NCBI RefSeq assembly: GCF_003672135.1 | Contig: NC_039513.1 | Location: 2,046,833 to 2,110,832 of the forward strand | DNA length: 64,000 bases | Direction: 5' to 3' | Source: Ooceraea biroi | Lineage: Eukaryota > Arthropoda > Insecta > Hymenoptera > Formicidae | Shown: positions 9,919-20,596 of the stretch, piece by piece | Position numbering within the stretch: position 1 is the first letter of the stretch | Layout: each line of letters opens with the position of its first letter | Notes under the pieces: generated by a model | Database searches by the model: none | The model's input: the letters and a program-made list of their open reading frames with translations, nothing else | What the model was told of the DNA's origin: nothing | Program-made: the position numbers and the translations under genes

Positions 9919-10701
9919 CGTTTGGAACCTTAGATTTTGGTCCTTCTGCAGTGTACAAAGCTCCAATAATCTTGAACCTGAGAAAATATGTAAAACATGG
10001 ATAAACGAGTAATGGTCAGCTGAAATAAAGTCGAGAAACATGTTAGTATAGTTAAACAAACTCAGATTAACTACAGTCAAGAACAGTACGAGATGTCAAG
10101 AATCATGTTGTAAATATAAGGCAAAATGCTCGTCATTTTGTGAATTTTATAGCGTTATCATGCTCCTTGATGAAAAACATCTCGGCTACTTCCTTCCTTT
10201 TTCTATCATAATGTAACACGTGTGGATGAATGACAACGTGAATATCAAATTCGATGAACAATATATAGGGAGTCCTTGAAAATATCCTTTAAAATAATGT
10301 ATTTTTTTAACCAAGCACAATTACGACTATAAAATATAAAATATATATATAAAATTCGATGAACAGATCGAATTTTATATTCACGTTTTCACCCATAAGT
10401 ATAATATTACGATAGGAAAAAAAGGAAGGAAGTAGCCGAGATGTTTTTCATCAAGGAGTATGATTACGCTATAAAACTCATAAAATACCACGGGCATTTT
10501 GCCTTATATATACAACATGATTATTGACATCTCGTAATGTTCTTGACTGTAGTCTGAGTTTGTTTAACTGTACTGACATGTTTCTCGACTTTATTTCAGC
10601 TGACCATTGCTCGTTTACCCATGTTTTACATATTTTCTCACGTTCCAGATTATTGAAGTTTTGTACACCTGACAAGGACCAAAATCAATGGTCCAAACGT
10701 A
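9919..10701. mobile_element. Penelope 3'-end remnant in inverted head-to-head form
   Basis: Two copies of the same about 270-bp segment face each other (about 9919-10200 and 10430-10701). Each has the end of a GIY-YIG ORF (on the plus strand near 10430, GAAGTAGCCGAGATG, reading EVAEMFFIKE) and then a motif CTGACAAGGACC ... GGTCC, AAACGTAG. This resembles the 3' end and hammerhead-like motif of the Penelope at 4.3-7.7 kb but is a different subfamily. The centre around 10.26-10.37 kb is AT-rich. It is a coding-dead remnant. Confidence 0.6.
10669..10701 (+). ncRNA. Decayed hammerhead-like motif of Penelope remnant
   Basis: CTGACAAGGACC, a loop, TGGTCC, then AAACGTAG follows the stem-II plus GAAAC layout of Penelope hammerheads, but the GAAA and GUC elements are altered. 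The inverted partner is at 9919-9950. Confidence 0.3.
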
Positions 10702-10771
10702 GTGAGAATTAATTCAGTAGATATCGCCAGAAAGTAAAATCTAAAGACTCATTATTATCTATAAATGATTG

Positions 10772-10910
10772 CATTCAATCTTTCTCTCCTTCACTCTTTC
10801 TTTCTCACACTCACTCTCTGTCTGTCCGTCTGTCTCTGTCTCCGTCTCCTCTGTCTCTGTCTCCTTTCATTCTCTGCCTCTGCGTGTGTCTCTCCCCTTC
10901 TGTCTCCAAC
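10772..10910 (+). repeat. Pyrimidine-rich CT/TCTG microsatellite
   Basis: This is a run of CTCTT, CTGTCTGT and TCTCCGTCTCC words. No coding sense is apparent. Confidence 0.7.
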
Positions 10911-11454
10911 TTTGTTTTTTATATTAATGAAGTATTAATGTACAAAACATTGATTGTGTAATTGATTTTTATAACAATCATGTCATTTATACATGTTATG
11001 TATTGAAACCTGGAGCAGACTACAAAATCAGAGTTTACAAAGATAATTGTTCCATAATATCATTCCTTTGATCGGAATAAACTCGTATAAAAGATATATG
11101 CCAAATAATAATATAAAGAGCCTATAACTTCTCATAATACATAAAACAAAGGTCTATTTTATATCTTATTAATCTGAGAAACAATAATGAAATACTTTTA
11201 CATACATACATATACATATATTGTGTAGTATTCATTAACATATGTAGTATTCATAATTAGTGCGTTTGAAATATATTTTTGAGCCAGAGTTGGTCGACAA
11301 AGAGATTGTTTATTATAGAATTTTTACGTGGCGGTTGAATTATTATTTTGAGTATTCATAATATTTAAGAAAAGAACAGAAAAAAGTCTTTTAGATAAAA
11401 ACGCAGTTTTTTGTTAATTTTTATATTAGGAGAAGTAGGGACTGTAGAATGAAA

Positions 11455-11572
11455 GCCAGAGATGTTCAATCGTGAGCTGGCACGTAGCAAATAAGTAAGC
11501 CAGAGATGTTCAATCGTGAGCTGGCACGTAGCAAATAAGTAAGCCAGAGATATTTATTCGTGTGCTGGTTGC
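11455..11572 (+). repeat. 44-bp tandem subterminal repeats with GCCAG...CTGGC dyads
   Basis: Three units start at 11455, 11499 and 11543. The first two are identical; the third is diverged. Each begins GCCAGAGATGTTCAATCGTG, then continues AGCTGGCACGTAGCAAATAA. GCCAG and CTGGC are self-complementary arms about 20 bp apart. Similar GCCAGATGCG...CTGGC units lie just after the gene (15447-15530). They may be transposase-binding subterminal repeats of this element. Confidence 0.7.
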
Positions 11573-11859
11573 TGTGATATTTTATATCAGATGCTTTTTA
11601 AATTTACGTTATGATTGAAAAATTTTATCTACATATGTAATTATAAGTAGCAATTATCTAGATTCTATACGATAAGACTGCACTTGCTTCAAAACGTTAT
11701 ATAAGTAGAAATTTTTATATATGTTATTCATTATATGAAATAATATATGTATATGTATATATGATGTAAGAAATGTGCTAAACACACACACACACACATC
11801 TGCATCTTCCTTTATTGTTTTATAGACATGAATAATAATTTATTTAATTTTCTTTGCAG

Positions 11860-14066
11860 CCGACAACTGAAGAGGGCGATGAAGAAAAATTATGACTCCA
11901 CGAATACTAGGCAAATGGATACTAGCCATGCATGCATGGATTCCATTACAGACGTCGAATTAAACGACAAAATGGAATCTGAAGTAGATCTGCATAAGTA
12001 CGTGGAGTCAGAAACAGGTATGTTTGATAATAATGTCGAACTTTGCGAAGATGACGATTTTGTTGTCGAAAGTGGCAGCCTGGATACAAATAGTATCCAG
12101 GAAAGCCCGCGTGCAGGCTGCATTGTGAAGCCTCACGAAGATAATGATTTTGTTGTCGAAAGTGGCAGCCTGGATACAAATTGTATCCAGGAAAGCCTGC
12201 CTGCAGGCTGTCGCATTGTCGGCGACTATTTAATTATTGAAAATGGCTCTCTGGATACAAATTGTATCCAGGAAAGCCTGCCTGAAGGCCGCACTGTGAC
12301 GCCTCGCGAAGATGACAACGATTTTGTTGTCGAAAGTGGCAACCTGGATCCCCATCGTATCCAGGAAAACCTGCCTGAAGGCCGTCGCATTGTCGACATT
12401 TCTTTTATGTGGAATGAAATCCACAGAACCTTCGATAATCATGTGCGAGGAATCGAGTGCCAATTTAAAGATTGGAAACTCATAGATTCTTATCGCCGTG
12501 GGTTAAAGACGCAGTTGTTCTTCAAATGCCAAATGTGCCATTATGAAGACACCATCTGGTCAGAACCCACGGAATCGCATGTATTAGATATTAATACAGC
12601 TGCTGCAGCAGGTACCATTACAATGGGAATTGGTTACGCCCAACTTGAAGAGTTGTATGCGGCTGTAAGCATTCCTTGTATGTCTGAAAAGACATACATT
12701 GATCGTCGAGATACTTTAGTCGACGATTTCCTGAAAACTGCCATGCAAAGCATGAAAATGGAGACAAGGAGGAAAAACGACTCGCAATTGAAAGGAATAA
12801 AACTATAAATGGCATTCCATATATAACTGTTGTTGCGGATGGTAGTTGGATGAAGAGGTCGTACGGCTCTGTCTATGACTCATCTTCTGGTGTCGGTGCT
12901 ATAATTGGTTACCGCACGGGAAAGATACTCTTCATAGGTATTCGCAACAAATATTGCGCACCGTGCGACATGGCGGGGCACCGACGTCTCAAGGCACGGA
13001 AGCACAAGTGTTACAAAAACTTTGACCATAATGCAAGCTCGACAAGAATGGAGAGTGATGCCATTGTGGAAGGTTTTCAGAGTAGCCTTGAAATGCATGG
13101 AGTAATATACAAAATACTGATTGCCGACGGCGATAGTAGCGTATATAATTCAATCAGGCTTAATACACCGTACCGCGAGATGAATGTAGTGGTACAAAAA
13201 ATAGAATGCATCAACCATTTGCTTCGCAACCTATGCAAAAAGCTAAAGGCTGTAGCACAAACGACTGCGCCGAAGACAACGCTGCATAGGAAGCGTAAGT
13301 TTGTACAGCTACGAAAAGTTGTGGACAACAACATTTTGGCAATGCGCAAAGAAGTGTTGCGACTAGCCACTGTACGAAGACGCGGAACGCAAGCTCAGCA
13401 TAAGAAGGCTTTGGAATTACAAAAAGACATTTTAAATATTCCTAGCCATATCTTTGGTGAGCATAAGAGATGCAGAGAACGTGGTGTACACCAAGATCTG
13501 TGCAATAATGTGAACAATTATGTACCGTCTCTGAAACACTGCGGTCTGTTTGAAAAGTTGACAGTGTTATCAGATTCCTGACTACTTGCTCTGATAGTTT
13601 GTTATTGAATGTAACAAACAATCCTGCAGAATTGTTCAATTCGATAATCGGCAAGGAAATTGGTGGCAAGCGCATTCATTTCGGTAAACGAGGTTCTTAT
13701 AACGCTCGAATTGCGAGAAGTGTTGTGCAATATAATACGCAACAAGTCCTCCACAGAGCTCCATAAAAACATGTGTAGGGATGTTCCTGCTGTTGTCGCC
13801 GATTTAGAAAAACGACAACAAATAAAAATTGCCAGAAATAAAGAACGCAGAGAGGTGCATGAAAGAAAAAGGTTTAAGCGAGATGTTGGACCAGATTCTC
13901 ATTACGGTCCACATTCGCAAAAGCCAGATCTTCCACCTCACGTATTTCAGCAATTGCAGCAGCATCATGCTGCTAAGTTGCTAGAAAATGCAAATAATCG
14001 TGTCAAAATTGAATGCCAGACGAGAGGTCAAAGTGATTGCGAAATGTGGCAATCATTGAGACATGA
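11860..14066 (+). pseudogene. Mutator-like transposase region, frameshifted
   Basis: After the acceptor at 11859 the frame runs about 310 codons. The first part is an acidic region with four imperfect repeats (DFVVESGSLDTN.IQESLP). Next comes the start of a Mutator-like domain (KCQMCHYEDTIWSE, AAAAGTITMGIGYAQLEEL). The catalytic region follows in another frame at 12.82-13.58 kb: VVADGSWMKRSYG, a cysteine/histidine cluster NKYCAPCDMAGH, ILIADGDSSVYN and KIECINHLLRNL. These match insect proteins annotated as Mutator-like transposase domain. Frameshifts are visible near 12770, 13560, 13760 and 14065, so this copy is inactive. The domain order continues straight into the YqaJ/Ulp1 region. Confidence 0.7.
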
Positions 14067-15431
14067 ATGTTGACGGCATCCAATTTTGGCATCGTGTGTC
14101 GCATGAGACCAACAACGTCTTGCGCAGCGACAGTGAAAAGCATTTTGTTTCCTCCCTCCATCGAGAACGTTGCAATGAAATATGGACGCGAGATGGAGGA
14201 AGTCGCAAGGAAACAAATTGCTGCAAAATTAAAAAAGGACATTACGCCATGTGGATTATTCATTTATGATGAATATCCATGCTTGGGCGCTTCTCCTGAC
14301 GGTATTATTGACGAAGACGGTCTCGTGGAGATTAAATGTCCTTTCTCAGCTGAGAATTTGACAGCTGATGAGACTTTACAGAAATTGCCTCACTTCAAAA
14401 CCGTGTTTGACCAAAAGAATCCTGATGAAATGAATCGGAAACACCGATTCTTTTACCAGGTTCAAGGTCAATTAAATATCACACGGAGAGATTATTGCAT
14501 CTTTGTTATGTGGACGCCAAAAAGTTTCAAAATGGTGCGTGTTAGCAGAGATGAAGTGTTTTGGAAAAATCAAATGCTACCTTTGCTAATACGTTTCTAT
14601 AATGAAAGCATGCTGCCGGAGATATTGGATAGTCGCCACAATAGGCACTTGCCAATAAGAGATCCGCAGTACATACTTGAAGCTAAAGAACGTAAAAATG
14701 CATGTAAAAGGACAAAAAGTTCAGTAGTTGATCGAAAACTCTTCTTGAAAGATGAAACTGCTGAACAGATTAGTCCAGTAACACCATCTGCTGTTTCTCA
14801 TTGTGAGGAGCAAGAAGATGATTGCATCATTATCAGTTATTCAAACAACGGAGAAATAACTGAAGAAGATGCAAGAATTATTAAAAAAACTCTCGACGAG
14901 ACAAATGTTCCTCTCTCTGTACTGGAGCAGAATATTTTACCTCTGCACAGCAAAGTGACTGATGAATCTTTAGATGCATTTTTATGCATCGTCAGAGAGA
15001 CGTCTCCTTTCGAGACACAAAGCGTGCAGTACCTGGAATCTCCTCAGCTCATTGACGCTAGTAATAGCGACATGAGCATTCAAATAATTGGAGGGAATTG
15101 TACCGATCATTGGCGGTGCATTTTCTTTGACGGTTCCAACCTGCATGTGTATGACAGCATACCCGGCTGTACATATAACAAATTAGCAGGAAAAGAAAAT
15201 GATAATATTCGCAAACGTTTCCCACTAATAAACGTGAGCGATATAATTTTTGAAAAGGTGCAAACACAACCGGATAGTACGAGTTGTGGTATTTATGCTG
15301 CCGCCTTTGCTACTGCTGTAGCGTTGGGAAAAGATCCATGCGAGGAAAAATATTCCAATGACATCAAACGCATGAGACGAAATTTTCTTACTATTTTACA
15401 AAGTAAGGAACTGACGCTTTTCCCAACATAA
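14067..15431 (+). pseudogene. YqaJ-like nuclease plus Ulp1-like protease region of the same gene
   Basis: The open stretch encodes two recognisable domains. The first is a YqaJ-type PD-(D/E)XK nuclease. Its motif GASPDGIIDEDGLVEIKCP lies at about 14287-14340, preceded by YGREMEEVARKQIA and followed by RFFYQVQGQLNITRRDYC. The second (about 15.06-15.43 kb) looks like a C48/Ulp1 cysteine protease, with DHWRCIFF (His), VYDSIPG (Asp) and QTQPDSTSCGIYAAAFA (Gln and Cys). The first 25 or so residues are likely out of frame, because the proper frame joins from 13660-14065. The region is probably the C-terminal part of one long transposon protein or polyprotein. No stop breaks either domain here. Confidence 0.65.
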
Positions 15432-15446
15432 AAACTGTACAACAAA

Positions 15447-15535
15447 GCCAGATGCGATCAATTCGTTAACTGGCATGAACAAAAAAGCCAGATGCGGTAA
15501 TTCCTGGGCTGGCATAAAAAATAGTCTGATGCGAT
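15447..15535 (+). repeat. 40-bp downstream repeats GCCAGATGCG...CTGGC
   Basis: Two units begin at 15447 and 15487; a partial third begins at 15524 with GTCTGATGCG. Each has GCCAGATGCG and CTGGCAT arms. They mirror the upstream 44-bp repeats at 11455-11572 and so bracket the Mutator-like gene. Confidence 0.65.
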
Positions 15536-16336
15536 TTCGAATGACGTGAAAATGTTGGCATGAGACGTCATTGTTGCTATTTTACAACGTAACAAACTGA
15601 CATTTTTCCGACTTGAAAAATGTTTACACATCACGTCATTTTCAAAGGCATCACATACGTGGCATTGACTTTATGTCATAGATGCATAGTAATATATTAT
15701 TGCTCTATGCGTGCGTCATTAACGCGAACGTTTCTTGCAAATAAATGCGTTACTACTCACATGCCTCGTATGATCAATCGGAGAGACGAAAAAAAATATT
15801 GGTTGCGTCTCACGGGAATGGGCGTTGGAGGGGCCCATTCTATTTCTCAAATTTTATTAATATTTTACATATGTCACTAAAAGGTATGTTATTTTTATAT
15901 AACATATATATAATACTTGGCGCTGCTAACCGAATTAATAAGTCTATTTTCTATTGCTGTACTAGTTTAGAATTTTTCTCTTTTCTTCTAATGTGCAGTA
16001 AAGAAATTGCCTTTTTTCTTACTCTTTTCTTTTCAAATATTTTATCAATTTTATATTTTATATATATCCTGATTGTCCGCATCTTCAAGAATTAATAACA
16101 GTTATCTGAAAACACATATTTATAATCACATTTACAAGTAGAATGTTTACTCTTCCATATACAGAATAGATTAATTAATTTAACATATTTTTATAGTTGG
16201 TATAGTAATGTTTTCATATAATTCCTTTTATAGGGGGACGTATAGTTTGGCCGCTTATACTTGGCGTTTTGTTGTCTCTTTTTTATAAAAAAAATATTAA
16301 AATATTATTTAATTATAATATTGTATTTTTAACAGA
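15536..16336. other. AT-rich stretch, no supported gene
   Basis: Short open frames at 15.6-16.1 kb have no recognisable motif. The sequence is AT-rich with polypyrimidine runs near 15.96-16.05 kb. Confidence 0.4.
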
Positions 16337-16554
16337 CCATAACACAGGTCCTGACAAAACAGCTGCATGAACTTGGAGAACACATACAGTAAGCACATTG
16401 GGATTTATCAACATTTAAATTTTGGCAAACACGAGGCGGCCGTTCCAAGAAGAATAAACGCAATCATAAAAGACGTGAACAGACAAACAGAACGAGAACG
16501 CTCGTTACAAATGCGGTATGCTCAGTTACAAGACCAGTTGCATCATGTTGATTA
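16337..16554 (+). CDS. Possible terminal coding segment, unrecognised
   Basis: A TATTTTTAACAG acceptor-like site precedes an open stretch. It contains ITQVLTKQLHELGEH in one frame and, in a second frame, NFGKHEAAVPRRINAIIKDV followed by a polar, coiled-coil-like end rich in Glu, Arg and Gln. It stops at 16552-16554. A GTAAGC donor-like site between the two frames (16389) could join them. I do not recognise the protein. It could be a last exon of a host gene or of an old transposon. Confidence 0.25.
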
Positions 16555-16708
16555 AATAATATATCATGTACATCAAAATATGTTTCTATATTGTATGTAC
16601 AGCAAGCTTTGTTGCAACATGAATTATTTTCTACACTACATTTAATAAATACTATTAGTGTCATTTTTAGATTTATTTAGTTTCTATCTTTACACGCTCC
16701 CATCACAT

Positions 16709-16766
16709 GGTACAATTTCATGCTGTCGCTGAAAATGAGCGACGAGCGACAGCATGAAATTGTACC
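16709..16766 (+). repeat. Perfect 22-bp hairpin with 14-nt loop
   Basis: 16709-16730 (GGTACAATTTCATGCTGTCG then CT) is exactly complementary to 16745-16766. The surroundings show no element ends. It may be a very short foldback or a structured RNA, but the stem is shorter than that of typical insect pre-miRNAs. Confidence 0.7.
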
Positions 16767-17254
16767 TTTATTCAAAATTGACGGACATTCTGCGTTATTA
16801 AAAATAATTTGAAGTATTCTGCCGCATTCACACTCATTTTAATTAAGTAATATGGTTCTAGATTTTGATACAAATATTGTAGCGATGTTTCGATGAATTT
16901 GGTTTTTGATTTTATATCCTGCTATACAATTTTCATATACGAGAAACTACAAAATAATACTTTTATGAAACAAAAATGTTATTGCAATGTGCATATGCAC
17001 ATGTGCTATATATTGCATTGTAATTACTTTTTTTTAAAGTAAGTGTGTTGTGATATATATCACTAAGCGATATGTAATTATTATATTACATATATGTATA
17101 TATACGTTTATACATATGCATATATAAAACATTTGGTTTTTACATGTCGTGTCATTTCTCATACTTCTCGTTGCAACTTTTCCTTATAACAAAAAGGAAA
17201 TGACACTGCGTGCATTACCGCACACCGAAACATTACCGTATATTATCGAAATAA
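16767..17254. other. AT-rich stretch, no supported gene
   Basis: I see only simple AT-rich sequence, including ATATGTATATATACG words near 17.09 kb. Confidence 0.4.
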
Positions 17255-17929
17255 TGTTTTGAAGCATTTGGAACGTCAATTGGACTGTAGGAAACTATGA
17301 AGTATTTGGAACGTTAACTGGACTGTGAGAAGTCTCCCAACATTATTCACGTCTTCCTGACATGTCGGTAATTCTCAAGTCTGTCGGTGGTGTCGCTAAC
17401 GGACGGTCGCTATTACGAGAGCTAGTGAAAAAATAGTTCACTAGCAACTTCAGGATCGCCTTAATATCGGCTGCTAAGATCGTTCTTAGTTCTCGGGTCT
17501 CGTGAACCACTGTTGCAATTCGTCGCTCTTCTACATTAGGGGCGAAAAGTGTTTTCTCCGAATTTCATCGAACATTCAGCAATATTATTTATTTGACGAT
17601 CTTCAGAGTTCGAAACGATTGCTCCGGTCCGCGGCAAGATTTCCGCTAGCGCGCTCAAGATCTCCGCCTGTACAGTCGCGCGCAAGATTTCCGTCTACGC
17701 GAACGGTCGACCCGGAGTCTAAACGCCGTGTAATCGAACTCTCGAGCAGAATTTACTTTATAATAAAGACTATCAAACTCATCCAGTACAGTCATCTCTT
17801 GAACTAACTCGCACCTTTGCAATCCTTTCCTCCGTCCGATCGCGGAATATTCCACGTGTTGTCTCGCGCCCAGCGTTGGGCGGTTCTACGCGACGGAAAA
17901 CGACGTCGTCGGTTTTCTCGTGAACATAA
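17255..17929 (+). repeat. Probable BEL/Pao 5' LTR
   Basis: The right end is set by the primer-binding-like TGGTCCTTCGAGCCGGATCG at 17933, a form common in insect BEL/Pao elements. It is followed by a Gag start. The left end is tentative (a TG at 17255). The block is GC-richer than its flanks and contains an AATAAAG signal near 17760. No matching 3' LTR is in the window. Confidence 0.5.
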
Positions 17930-18004
17930 AAGTGGTCCTTCGAGCCGGATCGGGACGCGTGTGTGAGAACAATTCCAGTGGCGGAGCGAGGATCTCGCAT
18001 GATA

Positions 18005-18765
18005 ATGGCGAAGCTAATCGCCAAGCAGTTGCAGCTTCAACGGCTCATCGAGCGGGCGCTCGATAATTTAAAAAAATCGGGAAAGCAAAGTTGACTCCCG
18101 CTAAGATTCGATCCCGAGTCACTTCTCTCAAGGAGAGCTGGTCTCTGATGCTGGACGGGCATGCTGCGGTCTGCAAGGCTGTTCCGGAGGACACCAGGTC
18201 ATCGATCAACTACTTCCAGCAGGACATTCTTGAGGTAACCGAGGACGTATATCAGTCGACGCTGGACCATATGATGGAGCTTCTGGAGGAGTTGGAGTCA
18301 CCGGCAAGTCCTAGCAGGTCCATATGTGCAACTCTACTCAATTGTCCGCGCATCCTAACTCGTTCTCATTATCGCATCTTCCTCCCATAAAGCTACCTCC
18401 GTTCGACAGTAGCTATGAGGATTGGGAGCAATTTCGCGATCGGTTTACGACGCTAATTGTGAACAATAAAGACATCGATGATTTCGCGTGCATACATTTT
18501 TTCAATTCATGCCTAAAAGGGCGCGCACTCGAGTGCATCGCGAACATTTCTATTACGGCCGAGAATTTCAATGTTGCACGGAAAACGCTTACGTCGCACT
18601 ACGAGAGCAAGCGCCGGCTATTAAACCTGCACTTTTCGTCGTTGCTCAATCTCACCGCGATCCCGCGCGAATCGGCAACCGAGCCGGCACCTCTCAAAAG
18701 GTGACAGCCGCGACCACCGCCAAAACTTCGAATTCTTTATGTCCAATTTGTAAAGAGCGTTAAAG
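18005..18765 (+). pseudogene. BEL/Pao Gag fragment (DUF1759-like), broken
   Basis: A Gag-type frame opens at ATG 18005 (MAKLIAKQLQLQRLIERALD). A frameshift near 18085 leads to SRVTSLKESWSLMLDGHA. Another near 18320 leads to PPIKLPPFDSSYEDWEQF and CLKGRALECIANISI, the core of the Pao-type Gag (DUF1759). It decays after 18660, where a CPICKE zinc-knuckle start is visible, and ends near 18765. No polymerase follows, so only the 5' part of the element is present. Gag forms the particle that packages the element RNA. This one is inactive. Confidence 0.75.
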
Positions 18766-19117
18766 TGAGACATATATATTTTTTCTCATTCTAACTTATT
18801 GCACCAGTTCAGCAGTGCAGCTGAAAAGAACAGACCTCATAGAATGGAATATCATGGCGCACGAGAGCATGTCTGGCCAACACGTGTAAGTACATTAATT
18901 AACCAACAACAAATTAAGCTCTTTAATATAATTACAAATACATTTAATGAGAGCGAAGCAGAATGTACGTGCTTAATAAATCTCATTTAGTGTATTTGTA
19001 ATTACATTAATTAAGTACATCGATTTTATAACCTATAATTTTAATAGTTATACAAATTATTTCACTTTTTTATACTTCTGTTACTATTTTTATATTACTT
19101 TTTATAATCATTTTCAG
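18766..19117. other. AT-rich stretch before a splice acceptor
   Basis: Nothing is supported except the polypyrimidine/AG at 19107-19117 that introduces the next exon-like block. Confidence 0.4.
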
Positions 19118-19522
19118 AATGATGGATACCGACGACAATATAATCCTGCGTGTCTCGTCCTCGGTATCGCCATCGGCACCGCTGCCGCCATTGTCGTTGC
19201 CACTGTCACCACCAGCACCACTACCACCGCCACTGCCGCCTGCACCACTGCCGGTGTCGTCGTCCGCGCAGTCATCTCCGCCGCCGCCACCGTTGCCGCC
19301 GTCGTCGTTGCCGCTGTCACCACCGCCACCGCCTGCACCACTCCCGGTGTCGTCGACGCCGTTGCCGCCGTCGTCCACGCACTTGTCACCGGTACTGCAG
19401 TTCTCGATGCCGCTTTCACCACCGTCACCGCCGCAACTGTCGTCAAGCATGGATCGCTGCCAGCCCCCGTCCCTGTCGCGGCCTGCGCCGAGTCAGGCAT
19501 CGAAGATGGACAGACGACGGAA
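19118..19522 (+). CDS. GC-rich trinucleotide-repeat exon, coding frame unresolved
   Basis: The block starts after ATCATTTTCAG (acceptor AG at 19116-19117). It may end at a GGAA|GTAAAT donor (last base 19522). It is built of GCC/GTC/ACC words. All three plus frames are open or nearly so. One begins MMDTDDNIILRVSSSVSPSA and continues Ser/Pro/Leu-rich to DRRRK. Another starts NDGYRRQYNPACLVLGIAIG and is Thr/Ala/Val-rich. It resembles the exon-like blocks at 3.92 and 57.8 kb in composition, size and splice context. I do not recognise the gene, and the repeat makes chance open frames likely. Confidence 0.35.
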
Positions 19523-19626
19523 GTAAATAAAGTAATAAAGTAAATAAATGTATAGCACAATATAATGAAATGTAATAAAATTATATATATAATAAAGAGC
19601 ATTCCTCCTTTATCTCTCTTTTACAG

Positions 19627-19733
19627 CTCCACTATGGAAGCATGGGGATCGCGGTGGAGGTCGCGGGCAAGGCCGCGGTGGACGAGGACGAGGACGAGGC
19701 GGGAATCAAATTCTTTATATTCGTTTTCACTGA
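19627..19733 (+). CDS. Candidate terminal RG-rich exon
   Basis: It follows a CTCTCTTTTACAG acceptor. One frame reads GDRGGGRGQGRGGRGRGRGG and stops at 19731-19733. Another reads an Arg/Trp/Thr-rich sequence. A Gly-Arg-rich end also occurs in the 57-59 kb gene (TRGRGYRGRK). The phase relation to 19118-19522 permits more than one reading, so the frame is uncertain. Confidence 0.35.
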
Positions 19734-20077
19734 TTATTATACATTACATACTTACTTAATACACATATGTACTATGACAAAATAAATAACTTATATTTTA
19801 TTATCTTTCTGTTTTATTGCACAATGATGATACCTATCCATATAGTATTGTTCATTATACATGTGATATCTATCCATAGTATTGTCCATTATATATCGTA
19901 TACGTAAAAATAACAGTAGTAACATTAATTGCGTATTTAATTATATTTCCACTTCCACTATCTCTATGCTCTCTGATTCTTTTAACTATATTCATGAACA
20001 TTCATGAACAAATTACATATCGATAATGAATTAGGATTACGACGGTTTCGAGAGACCCCTCGATTATCATCTCTGAA

Positions 20078-20536
20078 TAACGGCGGATCCAAACTTCTAA
20101 GTAGGCTCAATGGATAGCTTGGGTTCGAGTTGTATAAGAAAAGTGTTTTCATTTTTCTTCTATGTGTCCTACGAGCGGAGATATTGTGATGCAAAGTTCG
20201 AAATGTAACGATATTGAATTTTAATCGATAAAATGAAGTTTGATCGATAATGAAGTTAACATTATCGACTCTACGAGTCATCTCGAGCCATCTAGCGTCG
20301 AAACTACCGAACTGTACATTTTTCCTCACCTTTCCGCGCGCCCCTCTTGCCCTCACTTTACGCAGGAGGAGAAAACGGAGTATCTTAAGCGTGAAATCAT
20401 CATAATATTCAATTGCATCGCAATATCTCCGCTCGTAGTACACGTAGGAGAAAAATGAAAACACTTTTCTTATGCAAATCGAACCCAAGCTATCCATTGA
20501 ACCTACTCTGAACGTGATCCGTTCAGCGGTTATTGA
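20078..20536. repeat. Inverted repeat, about 110-bp arms
   Basis: 20078-20190 and 20424-20536 are inverted copies. Shared words are CAATGGATAGCTTGGGTTCGA and AAGTGTTTTCATTTTTCT (the first cut here at CAATGGATAGCTTGGGTTCG). The centre is about 230 bp. It has no coding content and is probably a MITE. Confidence 0.65.
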
Positions 20537-20596
20537 GATCTAATAATCTTAGTGTCTGCGAAAGCGTCGCTTCGCGTAATAGTGTCATGGGTAAGA

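Noticed and set aside
10772..10910. Polypyrimidine tract as a splice acceptor region
   Set aside because: It is an extended CT microsatellite, and the true acceptor of the intron at 11859 has its own tract.
11428..15535. CRISPR-like array from the 44-bp and 40-bp repeats
   Set aside because: There are only two or three units per side with no variable spacers, in a eukaryotic context. Subterminal transposon repeats fit better.
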